Positions 41,771 to 52,507 of a stretch of DNA of 64,000 bases are shown here, one piece after another. Location: NCBI GenBank assembly GCA_039621445.1, contig CP154955.1, forward strand, positions 4,583,284-4,647,283, written 5' to 3'. Made by a program: the position numbers and the translations under genes. This DNA comes from Euglena gracilis (Eukaryota > Euglenida > Euglenophyceae > Euglenales). The first letter of the stretch is position 1; each line of letters starts with the position of its first letter. The notes beneath the pieces are model-generated. The model had not been told where the DNA came from and did no database searches. It worked only from the letters and a program-made list of their open reading frames with translations.

Positions 41771-42399
41771 CCCGTTTCAGGCACAAAACCCTTGCCTTTC
41801 AGTCCAAAGAGCTCCACGGAGTGGCTGGTATATATGGGGGGGGTCAATGAAGGGGTGGGGGCGCGCTTATTAAGAGCTCAGCACGATTCAAAACCTGGTC
41901 ACAGGGAGTGGTGGGGGGGGGTCACGGGGGAAATATGCCACTTTGCAGGTAGTCGGGAGGCAACATCCATGACGTTGCATCGTGATGAAATTGGTCATTT
42001 TTTGAAGGGAATTTTGTTAGGATTTTCTTGACCAACACGTTTTTTTGGGATGAATTTTGGGCCATTTTTGAAAAAATTCCGTTTTGGGTTTTGAAATGCA
42101 CCAGTTTTTTTGGCACTTCGTCTTGGGGGGCAAACCCCCAAAAAACAACCTTTTGCAGTAACTCTTGGGGGGCCCAGCGGAATGCATACAATACTAATAC
42201 TTCTGCCCTTTTGCATGCTTAGCTCCAACCCTGCACCGGGAGCGGTTTGTGGCCATTTTTGAGGACTTCACAGGCGTGTCAAAAGACCCTGAAATGGAAA
42301 ACCGGTGGAATACTCCCCCCCCTTGTTTGGGCCTGCGTGGAGGGGGGAAATATTCCAATTGGTATGGCAGCACCCCCTAAGAAATTTTTTGTTTTTAAA

Positions 42400-42740
42400 A
42401 AAAAACAAAAAAACCTCATGGAGGGTTTGGGGGAAATTTTTTTGAAGTGTTTTTTAGAAAAAAGGTCTTTTTTCATCTCTGCAGCTTCGTAGTCCGTAAA
42501 GGGTGCTGGCTTTCACACTCCCATCAAAAGCATTCGGATGAAGGGTCTGGATAAACTAAAAAAACGTCACTTTTTGATGACCAAAAAAATGACCTTAGAA
42601 CTTTTTCCTCAAGAAATGCCATTTCACAAGGAAAAAGGTAAATTTTGGCTTTTTCAAAAAAAACATGTTTTTTTGTGTTTTTTCTTAAAAAAAAACATAT
42701 TTTTTGTTCTTTTTTAAAAAAACAAAAACGTCAACCCTGG
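42400..42740. repeat. A/T palindrome module, copy 2
   Basis: CATGGAGGGTTTGGGGGAAA (also at 37,840-37,860), then the ACATGT module ending AACGTCAACCCTG, as at 39,640-39,765. Confidence 0.7.
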
Positions 42741-43039
42741 CTCAATTCCGCATGGTGTGCCAAGGGGGAGTGATTGAAGCTGCTTCCTGCCTTTCTGCTA
42801 AGTGTTTAAAGTGAAAACATTGGCTACCATTCTTTTTACAAGAGACAAACATTTCGCAAAATGCATCTGAATTTCGCAAAATCAATCATTGACAACCTCA
42901 ATTGGACGAAAAATGTCGCAACTGTCTCGGGGGTAGGCAGTACAGTTGTGATTTTCTGGGGCCCCCCCCCCCCCCCCCCCCTGTACAGCTTCCAACCCCC
43001 CCCCTCGGACCCCCCCCCTCTCCCCCCTGTGCCTTGTCT

Positions 43040-43110
43040 CCAATAACCCGTTTCTGGCCTCAGGAGAACCGACTTGTCATTTTGGAGGTGGGGGTCGTTA
43101 ACTGAAGGAG
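43040..43110. repeat. Dispersed repeat with AACCCGTTTCTGGCCTCA
   Basis: Reverse complement of 51,018-51,090, adjacent to a long C-run (42,963-42,982). Confidence 0.6.
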
Positions 43111-44990
43111 TACCGGTGGGGTGGGGTGGAGTCCCCCCCCCCCGCCGGATAGAACCAAAATCGGCCGAAAACTTGTCCGGCCCGGCAAAAACTTGACCCA
43201 CGGTGCCCCACCCCAGGGGAGGGGGGGTCAGGGCCCAACCCGCCCACCCACTCGCGATTTTGCCCCCTAGGTGAATTGCCATTTTTTTTTAATCCTGTTG
43301 ATGGGGCCAAATTAAGGGTCGGAAAAGGCCAAATGACCAAATATGACCCCAAGTGGACACAGTTGTAGAAGTGGGGGGTTGGGGGGCGGCTGTCCTGCCT
43401 CAATATTTTGGAAAGAAAATATTTTTTTGAAAAATGTACCATTCACTCACCAATTCTTGTCCGTTTCACCGCCCTTGGGGAGGCCAAAAAATTCTCAAGA
43501 ACTCATAGGTCGAGGGGGCGAAAATCTTCCTTTTTTCAATTTGGGGTTGCTGTTTGTGAATATCTCCACTGGCAATACTTGGCTTCCAAAAAGCACACCA
43601 TTTCTGTTGACAGATTTGGCTCTTTTTGGAAGCTTTTTGGAAAAATGCATTGCCGCCAAACCACCCTTTGGGGGACACAAACTGACTAAGAGGGGGCGGT
43701 TTTTGGGAGGCAACCCTTTTTTTCTTTTTTTTTCTCCTTTTTCGCATTCTGTTCTCCTTTTGAAATCCCAAAACACACTTCCCAGTTTGTTTTCACCAAA
43801 TTCCTCAAATAATCCATGCTCCATTTGCAAGTCGAAGTCTTCCATCATTGTTCGGCCCTTAGACGGTGGTTTAAAAAACGGGAGACGCCGGAACAAAAAA
43901 ATGGGTCAAAATGGGACGGGGGGGGGGGGACACCCCCACAGGGACCCAAATACCGTAACAACCCTGCCAGGGACCCAGATTATCACGTCAGGGACAACAG
44001 CGGGGGGGGGGGGGCGTTCCCGAAGAGCCGCCCAACAAGGGATTTGTGACATTTCTTTGTATGCACCTTGTTCAACCATGGCTTCCAAGGGGCATCTCCC
44101 CCCCGTCCCCCCCCCCCCCCCGCGTAACATACACCCCCCTGTATTGAGTAGGGACAAACCTGAAAATGGAAGCAGAGCCAAGGCAAATGCAGGCTACACC
44201 AGTCGCACGAATGATCTTAGACAGAAGGCAACTCTTTGAAGCACCTGCACAGGGAATGCGTGAACAAAGCCCTCTGAACCCAAAGCATGCTTGTTTCATC
44301 TGACACATTGATCGTGCAGTGAGACTTCAGCAAGGCTGCCGTTTCCTGATGCGACATTGGGAGAGAGTTCCTGAATAAAACAAAAGAAGATTGGAAGGCA
44401 AGGTTTGGAGAGAAAGTCATCTTGACAGAAATTTCGAAGAAAACGGGCAGTGATGAATGTGAGCACAAGTAGACAAGAAGGAATATCGCCACATGCAAGT
44501 CTCAGTGCTTCAGGTACATGTTTTGGCGTCGTTCATTCGGGAACAGAGGGGAAGAAATTTCTCGCGACTAAAGCAACGTTTACAATTAAGAGTTCCCTTG
44601 CTCTCCAAAAGCCGCAAAGAGGCCGGCAGAAACAGGTAAGCACGACGAAATCCAAGCAGGTGCCACCACTCTCCCCTCAAAGCCAACGCAAACATGCAAA
44701 CCAACCCGGGGAAGCAGGAAACCCCGCCCACTATGACCTGGCCCTTCCACCCCTGCCCTCACGACCCACAACATCAAGGGTCCACATCACCGTCCCTCCC
44801 CGGAACCTCGGCCACCAAAGTCCCTTCAGCCTCTGCTTAACCCCTCTGACTATCCATGGGGTTCCCCCATCTGTACATAGCCTCCCTCCCCCCTGAACAC
44901 TCAAATCCAATAGGCTGTGCCACTGGTCGGTGGATTCGGTTCGCCCCACCACCGTCAAAGATTGCCGTACTTCGGTTAATAAAAATTAAC
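43111..44990. other. Stretch without supported genes
   Basis: Several open frames of 60-150 codons on both strands, none with consistent coding character or splice signals. C-run/G-run blocks are at 43,920, 44,005 and 44,110. Confidence 0.35.
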
Positions 44991-45034
44991 ACGGGGGAGC
45001 AGCAGAGCCAAGCCCCCCAGTCATTTAACACACC

Positions 45035-45235
45035 AGAAGACACGCACCAGACACAAACACGCCACCAAAGGCAAACACCCAACACACCCCCGCCGCAGCA
45101 AATGGCACTTGAACCGAATGACACACGCCCCGCCAGGCAAACGCCAAAGGCCCCATTAACCCCAAACAAAGGACACACAGCCCCGCCAGGCAAACACCCA
45201 ATGAAACCCCCCCGCCGCGTTATATATGGACAAGC
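45035..45235. repeat. CGCCAGGCAAACACCCAA minisatellite
   Basis: Four to five imperfect units with CCCCGCCAGGCAAAC and ACACACGCC. Related units recur at 45,540-45,590. Confidence 0.7.
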
Positions 45236-46444
45236 ACGTGGGCCCGTGCTCACGCACGGGCCTTCGCGACTGTGGTGACAACGCGGACGGGACCGAAACC
45301 CTATCTCGGGCTCCGAGACAACGTACGATTTCCGGTTTTCGGTACGGCATTGTGCTTCCCAGTGGCCATCGATCGGGCTCCTGCGCATCGGCGGCCGTGG
45401 CCGAATGGATACCAAAATCGAGCCCTACGGCGGGAATCGCGTGGGCATTGGCGGCATTCGCGGGGCGTAGGCGGGACAGGGCTCGGGTTAGGAGGTGGGG
45501 AGAAAGTGGGTTTTGCCCATTTTCCTCCCAACAAACGCACACCAGACACAAACACGCCCCGCCAGGCAAACACCCAACACCCCCCCCCCCGTCGAGTAAT
45601 ACATAGAAAGTCGGTGTAACCCATCCTCCGACCACTAACCACCAACAAGTCCAAAAAACCCTTGAAGTCCAAAACAAATATGCTTGCAAGCCTTGGATGA
45701 GATGTGTTGATTTTGTTTGAATTGGGAGAGTGAGAGCCTATGTTGAGGGGCTGTCACCATTGCAGACGGCTCGGCGAAGAAGCACCACACAAGTTGTTTA
45801 GATATTTCCTTGGCCAGTGTTAGGGAGAGGCCTTGCTAACATCTGCTTCGGTTGCCCGTTGCTCTTTACCACACCTCATGAAGAGTGTCACAATGCGCCA
45901 ACAGGGCCGGCAAGACGCTGCCATCTCCGGTCTTCAACACACAGCATCTGGTAACCTTGGACACTAAATGCAGCCTGCCAAACACACACGCCCCCCGTGC
46001 ACAATATTTATTGATGATGAGCCTCGTTCATTTTCCACCGACCTCTTACCAAGCCACCAAACACTTCTTTGAACACAACCCGAGTTCAGTTGCCGTTGAC
46101 GTGTGAGTGCACAGAATTCTCCTTGGGCCGAGGGCCAACGAGACATTTCCCTGGGCCTAGGGCATGGTCTGGGTGAAGCTGTGCTACCCAAAAAAAAAAA
46201 TACGCAACAGAGCTCACGCCCCACCACACCAGAGCTCACGCCCCTGTGGGTGAGGCCAACGAGAAGCGAAGTAAAACAGTTCAAGTGACAAGTGGGTGCA
46301 ACGGCACGCGGTGACCCGTCCCAACAGCAGAGAACGGCATGCAGACACATGCGACGCGCTCGCACGGGCGATTCGCGAGACATTGTCGTGCCGTGCCGTG
46401 CCCAACTGTTCCGAACCAGGCCCTGCCGCAGCTGGATATAGGGA

Positions 46445-46500
46445 TATAGGGTGTTCCCCCCGTGACCCCCCCCCCCGTGACCCCCGTGACCCGAACAAGG
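46445..46500. repeat. GTGACC/C-run words
   Basis: CCGTGACCCCC repeated after a GATATAGGGATATAGG string. Similar blocks are at 46,965-47,040 and 56,095-56,165, and the complement GGGTCACGGGG at 50,450-50,490. Confidence 0.7.
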
Positions 46501-46642
46501 ACCCTTTTCGGCGAAATTTTTGTGGGGAAAATTTTGGCGAGTGATTCCTAATTTGATGAAATTCTCATGCAGATTCTTCATTTTGAGGTGTAAATTCTTC
46601 AAATTGCTATTGGTGATTCCTAATTTGGTGTCAAAATCCTAA

Positions 46643-46890
46643 GGAGGTTCGACAGCCACCCCCCCCCCTGGTGGTCGGACTCCCTCGGCACAGCAAAATG
46701 GGGACCCCCCCCTCGTCAGCCGACCCCCTCGGCACGGCATGCCAAATCATACCAATGAATTTTCCTTTGGGAAATTCCGGCTGTCCGCCACGGTGGACCC
46801 TGGACCACGGCGGACACCCTGGGGGCCCCTCGGCACAGCAAAATGGGGGGGGACTGACCCCCACGGCACGGCAAATTTCAGGTGTGTCCT
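46643..46890. repeat. Dispersed repeat with CCCCTCGGCACGGCATGCC, copy 1
   Basis: About 240 bp nearly identical, in direct orientation, to 55,788-56,010 (shared TTCCGGCTGTCCGCCACGG). Confidence 0.85.
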
Positions 46891-47059
46891 AAGATGTGAA
46901 TTTTTTCGCCAAAAATTCCAGCTCGGTGATTCCTAATTTTGCCACCAAAAATGCGGTGTTCACCTGTCACCCCCCCCCCCCCCCGTGACCCCCCGTGACC
47001 CCCCCCCCCGTGACCCGAACCACCACCATAGGGATATAGGGATATAGGAAGATAGATAC

Positions 47060-47400
47060 CCCCCCCCATATTGTCCCAACCACCTTCCCACTGGGACCCC
47101 AAATGGACAATATGGGGGGGACAATATGGGGGTACCAAAGGAAATTTCATTGGCCGAGCAAAAAAAACCCCCCGTCGGCCGGGCCGAGGGACAATATTGG
47201 GGGGGGGGACGAAATGGCGGGGGGACCACCCCCCCCCTTCTTGTCCCCCCCCTTATTGTCCCTGGGCCCCGGCCGACGGGGGATTTTTTGGCCCGGCCAA
47301 TGAAATTCCTTTGGTACCCCCTTATTGTCCCCCCCCCCTTATTGTCCGGCCGGGCCTCCCGGGGAGAGGTCGGTGGGACAATAAGGGGGGGGGGGGTGGT
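47060..47400. repeat. C-run (C)ATATTGTCC / TTATTGTCC module
   Basis: C-run plus ATATTGTCC pairs with GGACAATATGGGGG, and C-run plus TTATTGTCC pairs with GGACAATAAGGGGG. Nested inverted words clamped by C- and G-runs. Confidence 0.8.
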
Positions 47401-47402
47401 AT

Positions 47403-47426
47403 ATAGATAAGATAGATAGATAGATG

Positions 47427-47466
<40 letters not shown>
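47403..47466. repeat. GATA microsatellite 1
   Basis: About 16 GATA units between two C/G word modules. Confidence 0.95.
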
Positions 47467-47467
<1 letters not shown>

Positions 47468-47469
47468 CG

Positions 47470-47725
47470 TGACCCCCCCCCCCTATTTGTCCCCCCCCTA
47501 ATTGGCCAGAGCCCAGGTGGCCAATTAGGGGGGGGGGGTTACTCATTTCAAGGGAGAATGCCTTTATTCGGGTGTTTACGGGGGTTCGCGACTATGAAGG
47601 ACGGGGTCCAGGTGGCCAATTAGGGGGGGGGGTTAGGGGTAACCCCCCCCTAATTGTCCCCCCCCCCTAATTGGCCAGAAGGGGGGTCCGGGCCGCCCGG
47701 AGGGCGGCCAAATAGGGGGGGGGGG
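47470..47725. repeat. C-run TAATTGGCC ... GGCCAATTA G-run module
   Basis: Two or more inverted pairs of CCCCCCTAATTGGCC with GGCCAATTAGGGGGG, and a variant TAATTGTCC. Confidence 0.8.
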
Positions 47726-47732
47726 GGTGTTG

Positions 47733-47733
47733 G

Positions 47734-47766
<33 letters not shown>

Positions 47767-47787
47767 TGATAGATTGATAGATAGATA
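47733..47787. repeat. GATA microsatellite 2
   Basis: About 13 units with two GATT interruptions, followed by TATATATACCTGTAGATATAC. Confidence 0.9.
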
Positions 47788-47899
47788 TGTTATAGATGTG
47801 TGTGTATATATACCTGTAGATATACCTGTATCTATAGGTATGGGTATTAGGTTTTCTCACCTCCTATATCTCCTACAGGGGGTAGCTTTAAATTGTTAG

Positions 47900-48010
47900 A
47901 CACTTAATTCGGTTTGACATTTAACTCGGTCTGGATTAAAGCGGATTTCATCCACCGAGGTTCGGGTGATTTAATCCAACGAGTTAAACCGCTATCGAGG
48001 TTACTCCTAA
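47900..48010. repeat. TTAATTCGG/GATTTAATCC word cluster
   Basis: Dense inverted short words (ACTTAATTCGG, GGATTAAAGCGG, GATTTAATCC). Similar clusters at 54,300-54,415 and 55,617-55,690. Confidence 0.5.
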
Positions 48011-48444
48011 TTGGCAGCCTGCGCAGATTTCTGGTGCAAAAGGACAGTTTGGAGCAAGGTACCATATTCCTTCCGTTTATCATTGACATTCATTCTTTCT
48101 CCAGAGAGGAGGCGGGACGAAGATTTCAGAAGGGGAACTTTGGAAAGTTTTTCCGAATTCAGGTCGAGACACAGTCAAATGGAACCATTGACTGAACCAT
48201 TGATTGATAGATTGAATTCCTCTGAGATGATATAATTTGAAGAAATTATAGTTGTGCATTTTGACCGGGTCGTACAGTTCTGCTGATCACCTTGCAGTTG
48301 GAGGTGTGATCCCTGTGTTGTTCCCCTGTGTTGTTCTGCAGTGTTTCCAAACATTCTAAAACATTTTTATGTTGTCAAGATGTCTGAATGCATCTGCAAC
48401 ATCATTTAGCAACATTTGTCTGCGGCATGAACGTTTTCTTCTGC

Positions 48445-48847
48445 ATTGCTTCAGGGCTGGATAGAGGTAGAGGGATAGAGGTAGAGGTAGAGGTAGAGGT
48501 AGAGGTCACCTCTACCTCGTGGCTTATGAACGATAATTTATGCCGAATGAAGGCATTTTTATGGAAAAAAATTAGAAATTGGTCATTCTTGTCACAAATC
48601 TCTTTTGGCAATTTTTGAGACCACCCATCCGGATATTTTTTCTCTTTCCTAACCCAAATCAGATGGATTGAGATGCTAATTTGCCAAATTTGAGGCATTT
48701 GGAGCCTTTTGCTGCCCTTATTGGTGGCAGTTTATGACATTTTATGGACATAGAGGTGACATAGAGGTAGAGGTAGAGGTAGAGGTGGGTCAGATAGAGG
48801 TGAGGACTTTGACCTCTACCTCTACCTCTATCCAGGCCTGATTGCTT
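48445..48847. mobile_element. MITE-like element with GAGGTA hexamer ends, copy 3
   Basis: Element 48,452-48,840 with perfect 7-bp duplication ATTGCTT (48,445-48,451 and 48,841-48,847). The right end reads CCAGGCCTG, one base changed from the other copies. Same orientation as copy 1. Confidence 0.88.
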
Positions 48848-49489
48848 TCATGTGACATCATTCATGCAACATCTTGCACATTTCATCCATCACAATTCAA
48901 CTCAGCAGCATTCAACTCAGCATTCCTTCCACCTTCCACCTTCTTCATGAGAGTTGAGAAAGAAGGGGAAGAAGCTGAAGAAAATTAAAAGTAAAGTCGT
49001 TTTCAACTGTTGCTGTTTTTGTAATATGGCGCTGTTTGTTTCCAGTTTCAGTGGGTTGTGTTTTTGCTCAGCGGCTGGTTTTTTTTTGTTTAGGCCTTGG
49101 GCGCACCGTGGGTAAATCATCAAACTCCTCAGAAAAATGACACACCCGCCCTGCAAATTAATGTTCTGCATCTTTTTTGCACTTTTTCATTTTTTTCTGG
49201 GGCTTCCAAATTTTTTTGATATGTTTTGGGGGTGCAAAACTGTTTTCCCCCTTTCAGTCAGGACCAAATACTGCCCGTTCGTTCGACGGAAAAGAATTAC
49301 AGAAAACGTCGGCTCCAGGACGTTTATCAGCCTTCCTTGGCTGACCAAGAAAATGGAGGGAGGGGGACATATGGGGATATCAGTTTGTATTCAAACAGCC
49401 AAGGTGAAAGTGGTTTGTGGGGTCCCAAAAAACAATTAGCACCAAAGCAACAAAGGAGGGAAAAAAAGTCGGTTTGTGGCCAAAATCCA

Positions 49490-49625
49490 AACCGGACGCC
49501 GGGTTTTGGACAGAACCGGCGTTCCTAACAGCGGGTTTTAGGACAGAACCGGCGTCCGGAAAACCCGTGAGGGGGGGGACGCCGGTTCTGTCCTGCACCC
49601 GGCGTCTCAAACGCCGGTTTAAACA
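49490..49625. repeat. ACCGGCGTTC/ACCGGCGTCC words
   Basis: Inverted and direct copies of GAACCGGCGT and its complement. Related words recur at 59,845-59,965 and 60,605-60,655. Confidence 0.65.
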
Positions 49626-49634
49626 TCAAGAAGT

Positions 49635-49885
49635 GCCGCGGGGTTTTTTCAAGGATTTTTAGTCGGCCGCCAAAGGCGGCCGAGACGGTAATGGATTTTG
49701 CAATTTCATTCTCCAAAAATGTGCTTTTAACTGGCAAGGTGGATGCCGAAGGCAGCCGAGACGGTAACGCCCTTTGAACCATTGAACATGGCATTACAAA
49801 GAAAAATATCACATTCATGCTACAAAAAAAATTTTTCTTTCCAAAATCCCGGGGGGGGGGGCGGGGGCGGCCGCCCCCCCCTACC
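49635..49885. repeat. GGCGGCCGCC/TTCG-palindrome repeat, copy 2
   Basis: Inverted partner of 37,500-37,740. Palindromes GGCCGCCAAAGGCGGCC and GCCGAAGGCAGCCGAGACGG, ending in a G-run GCGGGGGCGGCCGCCCCC block. Confidence 0.75.
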
Positions 49886-49909
49886 CCCCCTTGTGACACC
49901 TATGTAAAC

Positions 49910-50155
49910 TACCCCCTGTATATCTCATATATGTGTGGTAGTAAAAGGATTTTCAGGGAAAAGACGTTTGCAATGCTTGATTTCCATCAAGGCTGCATTA
50001 GATTTCCAAGAGAACACAGGGGGTGCTCCAAAAGCGTCCGACCATAACTTCGTTGAACCGAATTATGGCAAATGTCCGCACAACCCTCGGGATCCGGCGA
50101 CCAACCTCCGCCCAAAATTTTCCGGCAATTAAAGCCCGATATAATTGAAATTGAT
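49910..50155. repeat. 240-bp dispersed repeat, copy 1
   Basis: Starts near TATATCTCATATATGTG and contains GGATTTTCAGGGAAAAGACG and CGGGATCCGGCGACCAA. Direct copy at 57,290-57,525. Confidence 0.85.
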
Positions 50156-50549
50156 TGATAATTGTTCAGTCCACAATGTACAGCGTCGTGGAAAACCGTG
50201 GGGGTGTTGGGGACGCGGGGGGGGGGGACGGGGGGGGGGGACGCGGGTGGGGTGGGGGGGCGGGGAACCACCATTCTTAGTACCATGACCAGAGCTGGTG
50301 TTCTTTTAAAAAAAGTTTTCTGTTTTTTTTATTATTTACAAAAAAGCAACAAAAACGTGTTTTTTTTAAAAAAATGAAGTTGTGCAAGGCATTACCGTCT
50401 CCTTGTTCTGCACGCACATTCACACCCAAAAATGGCCAAGGGGGTGGTTCGGGTCACGGGGGGTCACGGGGGGGTCACGGGGGAGGGGGGGGTGATGGGG
50501 GGAAAACCTCCCAAAAATCTTGTCCCCTAAAAAAATCGATAGGAGGAGC

Positions 50550-50590
50550 CCACACCGCGGTTATCACCGCGGTTACACCGCGGTTACGTG
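50550..50590. repeat. CACCGCGGTTA repeats, set 1
   Basis: Three units of CACCGCGGTTA, each containing the palindrome CCGCGG. Second set at 51,468-51,512. Confidence 0.85.
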
Positions 50591-50844
50591 GGCAAGGTGC
50601 CTTGCAAGGTGGTGGAGGCAGAGTTTCGGGGGCGTCGGCAAAATGGGAAATCCCCCCAAAGTAAGACCACCCGAAAAAAACGGTAACCCCCAAATAACCC
50701 CACCCCCCGGTGTGTTCATTTTGGATGAGCTGGGGCCCCAGGGGGGGTGGGGTGGTGACATTGGTGAAAAGTGGTCGGAAAGATAAGTAAAAAATCGTGA
50801 AATTCGGTGAAATTTCAAGTGCCGGAAATTTCAGTCACCACCCT

Positions 50845-51005
50845 AAGGGGGGGGGGTGTTATTTGGGTGTGTGTGGTATTTGACACATGGAAAACCAAAG
50901 GAAAACAGGGGGGTGTTATTTTGGCGCTCAAAATCAGCCCCAGATGGGGGGGGTGTTATTTGGGGGATGCTATTGGGGGGGGGGGTGTTATTTGGGGGGT
51001 TTACT
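50845..51005. repeat. G-run TGTTATTTGGG words
   Basis: Five copies of GGGGGTGTTATTT(T/G)GG at 30-60-bp spacing. Confidence 0.8.
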
Positions 51006-51017
51006 CCTTTGCTAAAT

Positions 51018-51150
51018 GACCCACTTCTAAAAACGCCAAGTCAGTTCTCTTGAGGCCAGAAACGGGTCATTATGAGGTTATTTGAAGGAGTCGAGTTAGG
51101 GTTAAGGTTCTTGCAAACAGTTTAACCCTTCTCGCTGAACGTCGCGGGGG
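51018..51150. repeat. Dispersed repeat, inverted partner of 37,020-37,095 and 43,040-43,110
   Basis: Contains GAGGCCAGAAACGGGT and GTTAGGGTTAAGG, ending at a long G-run (51,148-51,200). Confidence 0.7.
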
Positions 51151-51155
51151 GGGGG

Positions 51156-51193
<38 letters not shown>

Positions 51194-51467
51194 CGGGGGG
51201 CGTCCGGGGGGAGGGGAGGGGGAAAGTGGCAGTTTTGACGGGTCACGTGTGACCTGTGTGACCTCACACACAACGTCAGATGTGACCTACTTTTAGAACT
51301 TTTGTGTCCAAAAATAGATCCAATTAGGAATTTATCACACATTTTGGCAATTTTGATTCCTAATTTGGGTGCTAATTCCTAATTAGGTGCCATTTTTTGG
51401 CTCCTACTGGGATGCGGAAACCCTCCATGTGGGGGTCGCGGGGGTACACCCCTCTTGTTCTTGTTCT

Positions 51468-51512
51468 CACCGCGGTTACACCGCAGTTACACCGCGGTTA
51501 CACCGCGGTTAT
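51468..51512. repeat. CACCGCGGTTA repeats, set 2
   Basis: Four units, one with CCGCAG instead of CCGCGG. Confidence 0.85.
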
Positions 51513-51656
51513 CTGGGCTCCTCCATAAGAATATCCTAACAATTTCCCTTTCAAAATTTTTTTATTCAAGCACTGGTGTTGTTTTTTTGGTCAGACAGCG
51601 AGAGTAAGAGAGCTGATGGACCGTGCTGAAACCTTAACAACGCTCTACGGGCCAAG

Positions 51657-52371
51657 TCAAACCCTGGGCCTCAGGATCTCCAGAAGTGGGTTGTTGTTCC
51701 ACGCACCGTAGTCAATCTTCGTCTGGATGGTGTCGAACTTGCACCCAATTTTGAATCGGATCTGAAACGGAGATGGCCATGCAGCGAACACCATCTTGTC
51801 CAAAGCCGGCCTGCAAGATGTGCGGGGCTCCCTTTGTCACCTTAAAGATCTTGCCAGTTGACTTCTGCCGGCAATGTAGCAAGTGTGGCAGTCCAGCACA
51901 GGGGCATTGTTGCCAAACTGACCAGGGTGTTCAGAATGATGACCAGAAGAAACGTGAATGTGAAAAGGAACAAAACGGCGGATTTGTCCATCTTTTGCAC
52001 AGAATGCAACCGAAAACATTTTTGAAGCCAGACATGGGGGCCCAGGGAGGTTCAAAAAATTTTCGGCACTTCTCGAAGAGAAAGATGACCAAAAGCCTGG
52101 TCAAGGGACACACACTGCCCCCCCCCCCCCCAGAGTCCAAAGTGAAAGCCCAAACCAACCTTGTAACAGCAGATTAAGAAAACACTCTGCCAACCCAAGT
52201 CCTGCTGAGCATTTAGAGAGAGGCTTACCTGGGCAGTGAAGTCAGCAGCCTCCTTGGCGGGATCTTTCTTGGCGTTCAAGGCCACATACCACGGCGAATA
52301 TCCTTGACATTGTTGACTGCACCGTACTTCAGTAACCTTCCATTCCCGTCAATAGCGACAGGGAGGTAGTG
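51657..52371 (-). pseudogene. Spliced ankyrin-like gene remnant (3' end)
   Basis: Exon 52,229-52,371 follows the acceptor GTTGGCAG and encodes an ankyrin-like stretch: RLLKYGAVNNVKDI, then in a shifted frame GYSPWYVALNAKKDPAKEAAD. It ends CAG|GTAAGC, an excellent donor. Exon 51,657-51,761 follows CCGTTTCAG, starts in phase 0 (IRFKIGCKFDTIQTKIDYG) and stops at TGA 51,657-51,659, giving a 467-bp intron. Ankyrin repeats typically read LLxxGAxxNxxDxxGxTPLxxAL, which matches once the one-base frame break near 52,290 is allowed, so the gene is damaged or the base is a sequencing error. Upstream exons were not found; a 30-bp-arm hairpin lies just upstream. Confidence 0.5.
51773..52177 (+). CDS. Alternative plus-strand Cys-rich ORF (uncertain)
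   Basis: A 134-codon frame opposite the intron of the ankyrin-like gene, with CKMCGAPF and CRQCSKCGSPAQGHCC, a Cys pattern resembling a zinc ribbon. The second half is Lys-rich and ordinary. On the other strand the same DNA reads KSTGKIFKVTKGAPHILQ, which resembles the KGAP motif of P-type ATPases. At most one reading is real, and neither is confirmed. Confidence 0.2.
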   Translation: MAMQRTPSCPKPACKMCGAPFVTLKILPVDFCRQCSKCGSPAQGHCCQTDQGVQNDDQKKRECEKEQNGGFVHLLHRMQPKTFLKPDMGAQGGSKNFRHFSKRKMTKSLVKGHTLPPPPPESKVKAQTNLVTAD

Positions 52372-52429
52372 CTGCCAACCCCGTACACAGGGCACATATG
52401 CGAAAGAAAAAAAAATAGGGCAAGTCAAA

Positions 52430-52507
52430 TCAGGACATGGGTAGCACAGCTTCACCCAAACCGTGCCCCGGGCCGGTTTGGGTGAAGCTGTGCTTCCCAT
52501 GTCCTGA
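52430..52507. repeat. Hairpin with about 33-bp arms
   Basis: TCAGGACATGGG...CACCCAAACCG pairs with its complement across CCCCGGG, with one mismatch. One arm core (GGGTGAAGCTGTGCT) recurs at 46,160-46,180. Confidence 0.9.

Noticed and set aside
43343-44239. 298-codon plus-strand ORF
   Set aside because: Crosses several C-run/G-run blocks. Opposite-strand and other frames are similarly open and no domain is recognisable.
45390-45440. GTGGCCGAATGG resembling a tRNA A-box (Ser/Leu type)
   Set aside because: No B-box at the right distance and no acceptor or anticodon stem could be folded.
47914-48195. 93-codon plus-strand ORF
   Set aside because: Overlaps the TTAAT word cluster and has no recognisable domain, splice or promoter context.
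49137-49528. Two overlapping 100-codon plus-strand ORFs
   Set aside because: T-rich and frame-ambiguous, extending into ACCGGCG repeat words; no supporting evidence.
51811-51864. Minus-strand KSTGKIFKVTKGAPHILQ as a P-type ATPase exon
   Set aside because: The KGAP string is suggestive, but it lies inside the intron of a better-supported exon pair, no flanking ATPase motifs (DKTGT, TGD) are present, and the opposite strand has an equally plausible Cys-rich frame.
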